From Prochlorococcus sp. AG-402-P18 (lineage in GTDB: Bacteria; Cyanobacteriota; Cyanobacteriia; PCC-6307; Cyanobiaceae): 64,000 nucleotides of DNA. The notes beneath the pieces were generated by a model. The model had not been told where the DNA came from. It worked only from the letters and a program-made list of their open reading frames with translations, and made no database searches. This document shows, one piece after another, positions 1 to 8,285 of this stretch (its first letter is position 1; every line of letters starts with the position of its first letter). A program made the position numbers and the translations under genes. The stretch spans positions 49,848 through 113,847 of the forward strand of contig QCJC01000007.1 in assembly GCA_003216275.1 (NCBI GenBank), written 5' to 3'.

Positions 1-881
1 AATGTCGACTCTTGCTGACCGGTTAGATATGGAAAAAGACCAATTGAAAAAATTAAAGTAATCCCAAAGGGTTCTATAAGTGAACGTGGAAATTCAGGTA
101 AGACTTCTGCTTTCCAAATAAAGGGGAAGGAATTTTTACCAGCTAATTTATATTTTTTTTCAAAATATTGTTCCGAGCTAGTGAGATGTACATCAATGAT
201 TGTTCTCATTGACTCGGTAAGAATATTATTTGTCTCTTTCTCTAACCTTATTCTTTGACGTGAAGAATACCTTATAAATGGTGTTACAAATAATGATATG
301 AATATATAAAAAATTAAAAGACTGATAATTAAATATAGGGCTATTGATTTTGCTATAAGAAGAACAGCAATACATATAAAAGTTATGACACATAATCCAC
401 TGGCAATTTGAAGTATTGGTCTAACTAAAAATTCTGAAACTCTAGAAATATTAATTAGTATCTTAGATGATAAATCAGATTGTTTTTTGTTTAGGAAGAA
501 TTCATATGGTTGATAGAGTAGCTTTTTCTGTGCAAGTTCTGATAAATCACGCCATATTGCTACTCTCAGCCTTTCTTGTGCGGCTTTTAGGAATAATTTT
601 GAAAAAGAGGCTAGCCAATTCATTGATATGTAGATTATTACTAAACTGAGAACTTTTGTTTTTGGGTCTTCAGGTATTAATTCTTGAAATGGTAAGGGAG
701 GCTGATTTGGTTGACCAATAAATACAGTGAATAATCTTGATACAATCCCTACTACAATTACATCAACTAAACCTGTTAAAGCAGCTACGGGGATTAATTT
801 TACTAGCGACCTTCTTCTTTTTACTGGGAGTGCCTTAAGTAGACGCACCAATAGGTGATATGTCTTGCTGTTGCGAATCAT
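1..881 (-). CDS. ABC transporter, membrane-domain part (3' end beyond window)
   Basis: An open frame runs from an ATG at 881 to the left edge with no stop. The visible ~293 residues are the transmembrane half of an ABC exporter. A basic N-terminus (MIRNSKTYHLLVRLLK) precedes a membrane helix around residues 30-55 and others near 75-95 and 145-190. The sequence between them is typical of type I exporter intracellular loops (for example the AQERLRVAIWRDLSELAQKKLL stretch, in which a coupling helix would lie). The nucleotide-binding domain would lie outside the window, so Walker motifs cannot be checked. Next to glycosyltransferases it is most likely an exporter of lipid, glycan or peptide, but the substrate is inferred only from context. 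The start is the first ATG after upstream stops. Confidence 0.8.
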   Translation of the reverse strand, partial: MIRNSKTYHLLVRLLKALPVKRRRSLVKLIPVAALTGLVDVIVVGIVSRLFTVFIGQPNQPPLPFQELIPEDPKTKVLSLVIIYISMNWLASFSKLFLKAAQERLRVAIWRDLSELAQKKLLYQPYEFFLNKKQSDLSSKILINISRVSEFLVRPILQIASGLCVITFICIAVLLIAKSIALYLIISLLIFYIFISLFVTPFIRYSSRQRIRLEKETNNILTESMRTIIDVHLTSSEQYFEKKYKLAGKNSFPFIWKAEVLPEFPRSLIEPFGITLIFSIGLFPYLTGQQEST

Positions 882-1023
882 TTTATGAAATTACTTACTT
901 TTGAGGTATTATTTGCGTTTAATCAGCCAGTTCTTGGGGTGTTTGGTTATGCGTTTTTTTGTTTATAAGAAATAATTGTGGAGAAGTTTAATCTCTAATA
1001 AGTATTTTGTTGAGATTATTTAA

Positions 1024-1533
1024 TTATGTTTTAGTCGCTATCAAATATCCGAAAAAAATTAATATGAGTACTGGCATTAAGTAAATAATGATCATAAAAC
1101 CAGACAAAAATACAAATAGAATCAATAAGAATATAATTCCTATTAATATAATTTGTAGAAATCGTTTGATACGATTTATCCAGAAAATACCTTTGATTTT
1201 TTCTAGATTTATTTGTAGTTCTCTTCTTCTATCATATAATTCTTTCAATTTATTTTTGTGCCAATCTATTGACTCATCTATTTTTGATCTGTAGATATTT
1301 TTCCCTAAGCTCTCTATGAAATTATTGGATTTTGAAAACGTTGATCTCAATTTTACAATTTGTGCTTCAATCAGTGCTGAACTATTTTCTGATATTTTTT
1401 GGTCTATACCGATGATTTCAATATTGATTTGACTTGCTAAGTCAGAATTCTCATTTGAATTATATTTTATAATCCCATAATTTTTATTTTGTTTGTATTT
1501 AAAAAATCTATAAAAAAAGTTTGCTCTCAACAT
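1024..1533 (-). CDS. Hypothetical coiled-coil membrane protein, 169 aa
   Basis: I do not recognise a family. Residues ~30-115 are charged and heptad-like (runs such as KLKELYDRRRELQINLEKI), suggesting a coiled coil. The last ~45 residues are almost entirely hydrophobic, with two adjacent membrane helices (around 125-145 and 147-165) and a very short tail ending in ATKT. It would be anchored by its C-terminus with the coiled coil on one side of the membrane. It sits between an ABC transporter on the same strand and a divergent glycosyltransferase, so a structural role in polysaccharide export is possible. That is inference only. Confidence 0.6.
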   Translation of the reverse strand: MLRANFFYRFFKYKQNKNYGIIKYNSNENSDLASQINIEIIGIDQKISENSSALIEAQIVKLRSTFSKSNNFIESLGKNIYRSKIDESIDWHKNKLKELYDRRRELQINLEKIKGIFWINRIKRFLQIILIGIIFLLILFVFLSGFMIIIYLMPVLILIFFGYLIATKT

Positions 1534-1581
1534 CTGACTTAGTATTATTTAAAATAGATTTGCTATGCGAATATTATAACA

Positions 1582-2646
1582 ATGTCATCTATAGTTTTTA
1601 ATGGCAGCTATATCACCTCAAAAAACACAGGGATAGGAGTTGTTTCTAGGGATCTAGTTGAATCTTTAAATGCTCAGAATATCACTACACTTATTCCAGA
1701 AGATATAGGAGTGAAAGGTGATATTTACATTCCTAATAATCTTGCACCTGGTCAAGGTTCTATAAGTCATTTTAGGCGTTTGTACTGGCTTCAAAAAGTT
1801 GTTCCAAAAATCATGAATAATTTAAATGCGCAATATTTTCTATCTCCATTATTGGAAGCCCCACTATTTACTAATGTAAAATCTATTGTTTTAGCTCATG
1901 ATTTGATACCACTAAGGTATCCCTCAATATCATTTTTAACTTTATATCATCTAATTTATATACCTTTAGTTTTAAAACAATCAAAGCTAATTTTATGCAA
2001 CTCTATCTCTACTGCTAATGACTTGCACTCTTTTTACAATGTTCCTAGAAATAAATTACTTCCAATTAAATTAGGTTTTAATAACAAAAAGTATTATCCA
2101 TTAAATAAAAATAGAAAAAAATTCTTTCTTATTATAGGTAGACATAATCCTCATAAGAATTTGGAAAGGGTTATTAGAGCATTTTCATTTGCAAAGATTA
2201 ATGATTATAAACTTATTTTTGTAGGTTCCTATGACAAAAGATATACACCAAAATTATTAGAAATAATTGACGACTTGAATATTAGACATTTATGTGAGTG
2301 GAAAGGTTGGATTAATGATGAGGAAAAATTACTACTACTAAATCAATGTCAGGCACTGATTATAGCGAGTCTTTGGGAAGGGTTTGGCCTTCCTGCTCTT
2401 GAAGCAATGGCTTGTGGAACGCCTGTAATAGCTTCGGAAAGAGGAGCACTTCCTGAAGTTATTGGAGATTATGGTTATTTGATAAATCCACTAGATATTC
2501 ATTCAATAGCTTCTGCTATGAATGCAATTGTTAATGATAAAAAATGTTTTGAAAAGGCTCTTAATGAAGGTCCGAGACGGGCTGCCTCTTTTAATTGGGT
2601 TGATACTGCTAGGTTAATAGAGAAAATTATTCAAGAAATGGAATAA
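1582..2646 (+). CDS. GT4-family glycosyltransferase
   Basis: A 354-aa GT-B fold glycosyltransferase of the GT4 (glycosyl transferases group 1) type. The C-terminal half carries the diagnostic sugar-nucleotide site: FLIIGRHNPHKNLERVI at about 185-200, then GFGLPALEAMACGTPVIAS near 275, with the conserved Glu of the E-x7-E region, followed by GALPEVIGDYG. The N-terminal half has the acceptor-side pattern with AHDLIPLRYP near 106. It probably adds a hexose or similar sugar to a surface polysaccharide at the cytoplasmic face of the membrane. The ATG start is preceded by an AT-rich gap that it shares with the divergent gene upstream. Length is normal for the family; donor and acceptor cannot be told from sequence. 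Confidence 0.9.
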   Translation: MSSIVFNGSYITSKNTGIGVVSRDLVESLNAQNITTLIPEDIGVKGDIYIPNNLAPGQGSISHFRRLYWLQKVVPKIMNNLNAQYFLSPLLEAPLFTNVKSIVLAHDLIPLRYPSISFLTLYHLIYIPLVLKQSKLILCNSISTANDLHSFYNVPRNKLLPIKLGFNNKKYYPLNKNRKKFFLIIGRHNPHKNLERVIRAFSFAKINDYKLIFVGSYDKRYTPKLLEIIDDLNIRHLCEWKGWINDEEKLLLLNQCQALIIASLWEGFGLPALEAMACGTPVIASERGALPEVIGDYGYLINPLDIHSIASAMNAIVNDKKCFEKALNEGPRRAASFNWVDTARLIEKIIQEME

Positions 2647-2855
2647 AAATAAATCTCTAGTTCTACCCTATTTGTTTATACTTGATGAATTAAATGGATT
2701 TGAATACTTGTTCATAATACTGATGACTTTAGATATTTCAATTTCCTACAAGACAATCGTTAAATATAGTATTTGATTAAATAAATCCACTTTTAAGACT
2801 GCTTACTTCATAAACTAATAATGCTAAAATAATATATTCGACACTATTGCTAAGA

Positions 2856-3029
2856 ATGTCAAGTAAAAAATCTAAGAAAAAATCAACTTCTAAGATCATT
2901 GATCCTAATTTAGAAAAAAAAGCAACTCCTACAACTGCAAAAATCGTTCTTTTTGTATTTGGCGTTGGGCCTTTACTTATTATGTGTTTATTTTTATTTT
3001 CAAATGGATTTTTTAGTTCACCTGGATAA
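2856..3029 (+). CDS. Small single-pass membrane protein, 57 aa
   Basis: A short lysine/serine-rich N-terminus (MSSKKSKKKSTSK) is followed by one strong membrane helix (IVLFVFGVGPLLIMCLFLFS, about residues 29-48) and a short polar tail. A TTG three codons upstream is also in frame, but the ATG at 2856 is the better start. The codon pattern and membrane profile look genuine, and small one-helix proteins like this are common in picocyanobacteria. No function can be assigned. It lies 44 bp before the GT39-like gene and may be cotranscribed with it. Confidence 0.6.
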   Translation: MSSKKSKKKSTSKIIDPNLEKKATPTTAKIVLFVFGVGPLLIMCLFLFSNGFFSSPG

Positions 3030-3073
3030 TTTAGTAATTCACGGAAGAATAAACTAAACTATCTTTATTAATA

Positions 3074-4594
3074 ATGTTGAGAATGATTTATAGGCAAATC
3101 CGTTTTATTTTATATAATCATTTAAAAAATTTTTCTATCTGGCCAGTTTTCTTTTTAGGCTTGACTCTAAGATTAGTGAATATCAATGCCCCTGTATTAG
3201 GAGTTCATAGTTGGCGTCAAGCTGACACAGCATCCATAGCAAGAAACTTTTTATCGAATGATCTGATTTTTTGGCAGCCTCAAGTTAATTGGTCTGGTTC
3301 TACAAGTGGATTTGTTGAATGTGAATTCCCATTATATCAATATCTAGTAGCAAATTTATATAAGATCTTTGGAGTTAATGAAGTTTTCGCAAGAGGATTA
3401 TCAATAACCTTTGGATGTCTATCAATATTATTTTTATTTAGATTAACAAAAAAAATTTTTAATCTTGAAGTGGCTTGGTGGGGAACTCTCTTTTATTCAA
3501 TATTACCAATTACTGTTTTTTATAGTAGAACTATTCAACCAGAATCCTTAATGATTTTTCTTGGTATTTTTTCATTGGAGAGATGGATTACATTTATTAA
3601 TACAAAAAATATAAAGACATTACTGTTGTCTTGGTTATCTTTTACTTTAGCAGTTCTAATAAAGGTTTTGCCCTTATTTTGGATTGGTATTCCTATACTT
3701 ATTAGTGCATATCAGAGAGATTTGATTTTCAAATATAAATTATATATTTTTCCAATATTAACTATATTAGCTTGTTTTATTTGGTATTCTTATTCGTATG
3801 AAATGGGGCAATCTACTGGTTTAACATTTGGTCTTTGGGGTTCAGATACTGATCGCTATTCTTGGTTAACTTTATTAGAATTTAGATTTTATCTTGATCT
3901 TCTTATTAGGATTTTGTTTAGAAATTTTCTTTTACTAGGATTTTTCCCTATTTTTTTATCAATAAAAATAATAGGGACCAATAATATGTTTTTTATTGGA
4001 ATCCTATCAGTTCTCTTTACAGGATTAATTAATCCTAGTTCTTTTGCTATACATGAGTATTATCAGCTCCCTCTAATGATATTTAGCTGCCCTTTGATGG
4101 GATATGGATTTGTGAGATTAAAAAGAACCTCATATCAAAATAATATTTTAATTTTCATTTTTACCACCCTAATGTTTCTAAGTAGTTTAATTATGTTAAA
4201 GATTGATTATTGGGATATGGAACATAAAAGTCGACAACCTGTTTGGGATACGTCTCAGTTGATAAAAAATAATACAAACCAATCAGATCTAATAATTTCT
4301 ATAACGGGTGGTGATCCTACAATGTTGTATCTTGCGAATAGGAAAGGTTGGCTTGTTTCACCAGTAGAAATTACTGAGAAATCAATTTTAGAATGGAAAA
4401 GTAGAGGAGCAAAATACATATCTGGAAGTTGGAATGTTATAGAAAGCTATAATAAATTTTCGGATGAGAAACTTAAAAAAAGACTAAGTAAATTAATATG
4501 TAATACTTCTATATCTGATCAGTTTTATAGAAAGGGATGTGAAGAGAAAGATAATTCATATTTAATAGATTTACAGTCACTAAATAATTTTTAA
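3074..4594 (+). CDS. Polytopic GT39/ArnT-like glycosyltransferase
   Basis: A 506-aa integral membrane protein of the GT-C type (dolichyl-phosphate-mannose/ArnT-like). About ten hydrophobic segments are visible. The first periplasmic loop after helix 1 carries the conserved region around GVHSWRQADTASIARNF (about 43-60), and an acidic pair follows in the FVECEFPLYQY stretch, matching the catalytic loop region of PMT/ArnT-like enzymes. Such enzymes take a sugar from a polyprenyl-phosphate carrier on the outer face of the membrane. The neighbouring convergent operon appears to make a polyprenyl-phosphate pentose, so this is the best candidate transferase for it; that pairing is inference. The 3' end overlaps the DprE1-like gene by 15 bp tail to tail. 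Confidence 0.82.
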   Translation: MLRMIYRQIRFILYNHLKNFSIWPVFFLGLTLRLVNINAPVLGVHSWRQADTASIARNFLSNDLIFWQPQVNWSGSTSGFVECEFPLYQYLVANLYKIFGVNEVFARGLSITFGCLSILFLFRLTKKIFNLEVAWWGTLFYSILPITVFYSRTIQPESLMIFLGIFSLERWITFINTKNIKTLLLSWLSFTLAVLIKVLPLFWIGIPILISAYQRDLIFKYKLYIFPILTILACFIWYSYSYEMGQSTGLTFGLWGSDTDRYSWLTLLEFRFYLDLLIRILFRNFLLLGFFPIFLSIKIIGTNNMFFIGILSVLFTGLINPSSFAIHEYYQLPLMIFSCPLMGYGFVRLKRTSYQNNILIFIFTTLMFLSSLIMLKIDYWDMEHKSRQPVWDTSQLIKNNTNQSDLIISITGGDPTMLYLANRKGWLVSPVEITEKSILEWKSRGAKYISGSWNVIESYNKFSDEKLKKRLSKLICNTSISDQFYRKGCEEKDNSYLIDLQSLNNF

Positions 4595-5944
4595 TCTGAT
4601 TGCTATGTCAGATTTAAATATCTTTTTAGGATCTAATATCCGTTTTTTTTCTTGCCAAATATTTAACAATTTATAAGTCTTTTTAAATATATATTCTGAC
4701 TGTCTTGAATCCTTAGCAAGGTAAATTCTTCCTCCAATATGAGCTACTTCTTTATCAATTTCATTCAATAACGATTCAACTTCTTTATTATTTGCTGGAA
4801 GATCTATAGATAGGGTCCATCCTGATATTGGAAATGATAAATAACTTTTATTTGGTTTACCTAATTTTTTTAACACAGGTAAAAAACTTAATGCATTAAT
4901 TCCTTTTAATTTTACTAATATCTTTTTAATCATAGCGCTATGTTCTAGGGGCACAACAATTTGATATTGAAGGAATCCTTTCTTACCATAAATATTATTC
5001 CAATTATTAATTGCATCTAAGGGATAAAAGAAATTATTAATTGATTTTAATTTTTTTTTCTTTCTTGTTTTAGGTGATTTTAGGTACCACAATTGATTGA
5101 AAATCTTTATTACAAACTTATTCATTATATTGTTTGGTAATATATCTGGAATATTTGCTTTGGCTTTATGCTTGAAAGATAAATCTTTTATGTTTTTAGA
5201 GTTATTATATTTACTAATTTTAGCATGATTGCCACAGCTTAGAATCCCTCTAAAATCATTATGCATACTATCTATCCAAGCGACACTGTATTTATATTTA
5301 GTATCAATTTCACTCATTTCTTTTATTAAAACTTCTATGTTTTTACAACGCGTTGTTTCCTCCTCTATATATGATGTTTCTATTGGAATGATAGAAAAAG
5401 TAGCATCAATAATTATTCCAGTAAGACCCATACCGCCGATTGTCGCCCAAAAGAATTCTTTATTTTCGTTATTCGGGCTTAAAGTGATAGTTTTACCCAT
5501 TCCATTAGTTAGTCTTATTCTTTTCACATGATTTCCAAAACTTCCGTCTTGATGGTGATTTTTACCATGAATATCAGCTGCGATTGCACCTCCTAATGTG
5601 ATTTTTTTTGTCCCAGGCGTAACAGGAAGAAAATAGCCTTTTGGGATGATTACTTCTAATATTTCTTCAAATGAAACTCCAGCTTGTGCAGTAATTTCAT
5701 TGCTATTGTAATTTGCAAAAATTTCTTTGAAATTATTTAATTTTAAGATTGTACCTCCTTGAATTTGTGCTGCGTCTCCATATGATCTACCCATACCCCT
5801 TGCAATGATTGATTTAGGTGGAGAATTAATAATAATATTTTCGATCTCTTTGATCGTTTTAGGGTTAATTATTTCTACGCTGGCTAAATTAGTCTTACCC
5901 CAACCACTTATTTTTTTAAATTTCGTTTTTAAGGATGATTTCAT
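4580..5944 (-). CDS. DprE1-like FAD-dependent polyprenylphosphoryl-ribose oxidase
   Basis: A 454-aa FAD-linked oxidase of the vanillyl-alcohol-oxidase fold, closely patterned on mycobacterial DprE1. FAD-binding segments are GMGRSYGDAAQ (50-60) and PGTKKITLGGAIAADIHGKNHH (110-131), with His126 at the position of the catalytic/flavin-contact His. YLAKDSR (408-414) places Lys411 at the known catalytic lysine. The stretch SFPISGWTLSIDLP (370-383) matches the inhibitor-site region, but Ser379 replaces the DprE1 cysteine targeted by benzothiazinones. In the known pathway this enzyme oxidises C2' of polyprenylphosphoryl-ribose to the keto intermediate. Its start overlaps the stop of the DprE2-like gene by 4 bp, indicating translational coupling. 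Assignment to the family is firm; the exact polyprenyl substrate is inferred. Confidence 0.88.
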   Translation of the reverse strand: MKSSLKTKFKKISGWGKTNLASVEIINPKTIKEIENIIINSPPKSIIARGMGRSYGDAAQIQGGTILKLNNFKEIFANYNSNEITAQAGVSFEEILEVIIPKGYFLPVTPGTKKITLGGAIAADIHGKNHHQDGSFGNHVKRIRLTNGMGKTITLSPNNENKEFFWATIGGMGLTGIIIDATFSIIPIETSYIEEETTRCKNIEVLIKEMSEIDTKYKYSVAWIDSMHNDFRGILSCGNHAKISKYNNSKNIKDLSFKHKAKANIPDILPNNIMNKFVIKIFNQLWYLKSPKTRKKKKLKSINNFFYPLDAINNWNNIYGKKGFLQYQIVVPLEHSAMIKKILVKLKGINALSFLPVLKKLGKPNKSYLSFPISGWTLSIDLPANNKEVESLLNEIDKEVAHIGGRIYLAKDSRQSEYIFKKTYKLLNIWQEKKRILDPKKIFKSDIAIRLKII

Positions 5945-6690
5945 AGCTTAGATGTTATGAAATTAGGAATAACTTTTATAACTGACATAATTAATACCCA
6001 CCACCAAGGAACATATTCGATGCCGCGACGATGAGGTTTTTTTAATAAGTTCTTTGCAACTGACATTGCATTGACGCATAGCATTTTAGGAGCTCTACCC
6101 TTCGTCATAGGAGATGTTATATAGCCTGCTTTGATAATTCGTACTGAGAATGGCTTACCCTCACATCTTAGTGATAAGCCTTCGCAGAAAATTGTTAATG
6201 CAGCTTTGGCTGCTCCGTAATGGTAATTGCTTGGCCTTCCTTTGTCTGCCGCAACTGAACTGAAAACCCATAACATTCCTTTCTCTGATAAACGCTCCTC
6301 TGATGCAATAGAAGTCATCCATGGAATTATTCCAGAGTAGTTAGATGCTGTAATTTCTAATGCTTCTAGTGGACTTTCTCTTGCAAGTTCTGGGTTACCT
6401 AGCGAGCCTGCAGTTATCAAATAAAGATCAAAATTATCAACTTTTGGTTTGTTCAAATTTTGAATCTTAGAACTATCGATTAAATCAACTTTTTCTTGTG
6501 TTACATAAGCATTATATGTATTTTCTAATTTGTTAATTAATTCTTGGTTATGAATCGGGCTTCTTGAAATCAAATGAAAGCGTTTGCAGTTGTGATTCTT
6601 TGCTAGTTCCAAACAGATAGCTTTTGCAACGATACTTGTACTTCCTAAAACAAAAGTACTTTTAATGTGGCTACAATGATTTTTATTCAA
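5941..6690 (-). CDS. DprE2-like SDR, keto-reductase partner of DprE1
   Basis: A 249-aa short-chain dehydrogenase/reductase. The N-terminal Rossmann segment is FVLGSTSIVAKAICLELA (13-30), a loosened version of TGxxxGIG as in DprE2. The catalytic residues are Ser144/145 and the YxxxK pair Tyr158-Lys162 (YHYGAAKAAL). The tail EYVPWWWVLIMSVIKVIPNFI is a hydrophobic C-terminal segment with a VPW motif, as seen in DprE2. In the known pathway it reduces the 2-keto intermediate with NAD(P)H to give polyprenylphosphoryl-arabinofuranose. It sits directly between the DprE1-like gene (4-bp overlap) and the HAD-flippase gene (1-bp gap), so the enzymes are almost certainly made together. Confidence 0.85.
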   Translation of the reverse strand: MNKNHCSHIKSTFVLGSTSIVAKAICLELAKNHNCKRFHLISRSPIHNQELINKLENTYNAYVTQEKVDLIDSSKIQNLNKPKVDNFDLYLITAGSLGNPELARESPLEALEITASNYSGIIPWMTSIASEERLSEKGMLWVFSSVAADKGRPSNYHYGAAKAALTIFCEGLSLRCEGKPFSVRIIKAGYITSPMTKGRAPKMLCVNAMSVAKNLLKKPHRRGIEYVPWWWVLIMSVIKVIPNFITSKL

Positions 6691-6691
6691 T

Positions 6692-8278
6692 TTAGCTTTT
6701 ACCTGAAATTTGTGTTTGATTGAACGACTTTTTGTGAGCCTTATAGTTATTTAATAATAGACATATCACTCCTAGTATCGTTGCGAACCAAAGTGTCATT
6801 AAGCGAATCAAAAATGTTGCTGATGTCGCTATAGATACAGGAATGCCTTGCATAGACAAAAGTCCTATTGTGCTTGCTTCAGTAGGGCCTAGGCCACCTG
6901 GCATAAATGTTAATGCCCCTAGTAGAGAAGAAGTGGTGTGAGTGAAAGTAGCTGCAAGCCAGCTTATTGATGTATTAAAACCTTTTAATATAATAAAAAA
7001 GCTTGTACCTTCAATAATCCACGCAACTAATCCAAGCATTGTCGAAATAGTTATATTTATAGGACTGATAAGAACTTTTATAAGATCTAAATTCTTGTTG
7101 TCAAACTGAATTTTCTTATTAGGTAGTATATTTTTAACAATGAATTTCAAAAGATTTTGTATTATCTTTCTATTATTCAATAGTATAAGTACTAATCCTA
7201 CAATTATTATAGAAAATAAAAATAGATTTAAATTGTTTTTACTATTGTTGATCGGAATAAGTTTAAAATTGAGGAAAAAGATCAATAAGACAGCCATACC
7301 GTCTGTTAACCTCTCTATAAAAAGTGCAGATAAAACTGGCATAATAGGAATTTTACACTGCTTGTTAAGTAGTAAAACTCTGATACCTTCTCCTGCCTTT
7401 CCGGGCGTCGCAGTAAAAGCAAATGATCCCATCCATATATAAATATTTTTGAGAATAGGTGGCTTCAGCTTAATACTTTCTAACATTAGATTCCATCTGA
7501 AAAATCTTATAACATAACTAATTATTACTAAGAATTCTCCTATTAAAATATTTATCCAGATATTGTTAGGCTGTTTTTCATAATTAAAAAAAATCTCTAA
7601 ATTACTAATTGCTAGATAAGTGAATATTGCAATCCCAATTATTGGAATGATTGAATTAAGTGAATAAATAGGGTACTCACTTGGACAATCTACAAAATTA
7701 CGAAAATGTGGAATCGAAGCTGCATTAAGGATTTGTTGATCTCCTTTGCTATCACCATATACTTCTAACTTTAGATTTTTTAGAGATCCATATCTCTCTT
7801 TTAATCTTTTTAATTTCTCATGACCTTGACAATTTTTACCCTTAATATTTGCAGTCCATTTGTCTCCAACTTTGGACATGTTAGTACAAATTAGATGAAC
7901 ATTTAATTCTTTTGCAAGTCCTTCCAATATCATGTCTGGTGAAGCAGAACATAAGATAACTATGTCACCTTTTTCTTTATGCATATTAAGTCTAGATAAA
8001 GCCTTTTTTCTAATTATTTTTTTCAAATCATTTACTAACCAATTTGGGTTATTTTGACTAATCTCTAAATTATATTTCTGGCATATTTTAAATCTTTCTA
8101 TGAATGATTCTTTGACTTTCTTGGTATTAATCAATCTTAGTTTCCATGCAACTAAGAAAGGAATAAAATTTATACTAAACCATATTAACTCTATTAGACT
8201 ATTTGACTTTCTAGCGGCTAAAAGAAGTGCATCTCCTCGAAGTAATGTTCTATCTACATCAAATACTGCAATACTCAT
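6692..8278 (-). CDS. HAD-IB phosphatase fused to UPF0104/flippase-like membrane domain
   Basis: A 528-aa two-domain protein. Residues 1-~200 are a HAD-superfamily IB phosphatase: motif I DVDRT (7-11) with nucleophile Asp7, motif II in VILCSASPD, and motif III in VYGDSKGDQQIL. Residues ~205-515 are a polytopic domain of the lysylphosphatidylglycerol-synthase/UPF0104 membrane family, with about eight helices and the conserved FTATPGKAGEGIRVLLL and GGLGPTEAS signatures. Placed between a phosphoribosyltransferase and the DprE pair, the HAD part is well suited to remove the 5-phosphate of polyprenyl-phosphoryl-5-phosphoribose, the step done by a separate phosphatase in mycobacteria. The membrane part could move the product across the membrane. 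Both role assignments are inferred from context; the domain calls are clear. Confidence 0.82.
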   Translation of the reverse strand: MSIAVFDVDRTLLRGDALLLAARKSNSLIELIWFSINFIPFLVAWKLRLINTKKVKESFIERFKICQKYNLEISQNNPNWLVNDLKKIIRKKALSRLNMHKEKGDIVILCSASPDMILEGLAKELNVHLICTNMSKVGDKWTANIKGKNCQGHEKLKRLKERYGSLKNLKLEVYGDSKGDQQILNAASIPHFRNFVDCPSEYPIYSLNSIIPIIGIAIFTYLAISNLEIFFNYEKQPNNIWINILIGEFLVIISYVIRFFRWNLMLESIKLKPPILKNIYIWMGSFAFTATPGKAGEGIRVLLLNKQCKIPIMPVLSALFIERLTDGMAVLLIFFLNFKLIPINNSKNNLNLFLFSIIIVGLVLILLNNRKIIQNLLKFIVKNILPNKKIQFDNKNLDLIKVLISPINITISTMLGLVAWIIEGTSFFIILKGFNTSISWLAATFTHTTSSLLGALTFMPGGLGPTEASTIGLLSMQGIPVSIATSATFLIRLMTLWFATILGVICLLLNNYKAHKKSFNQTQISGKS

Positions 8279-8285
8279 AAATAGA

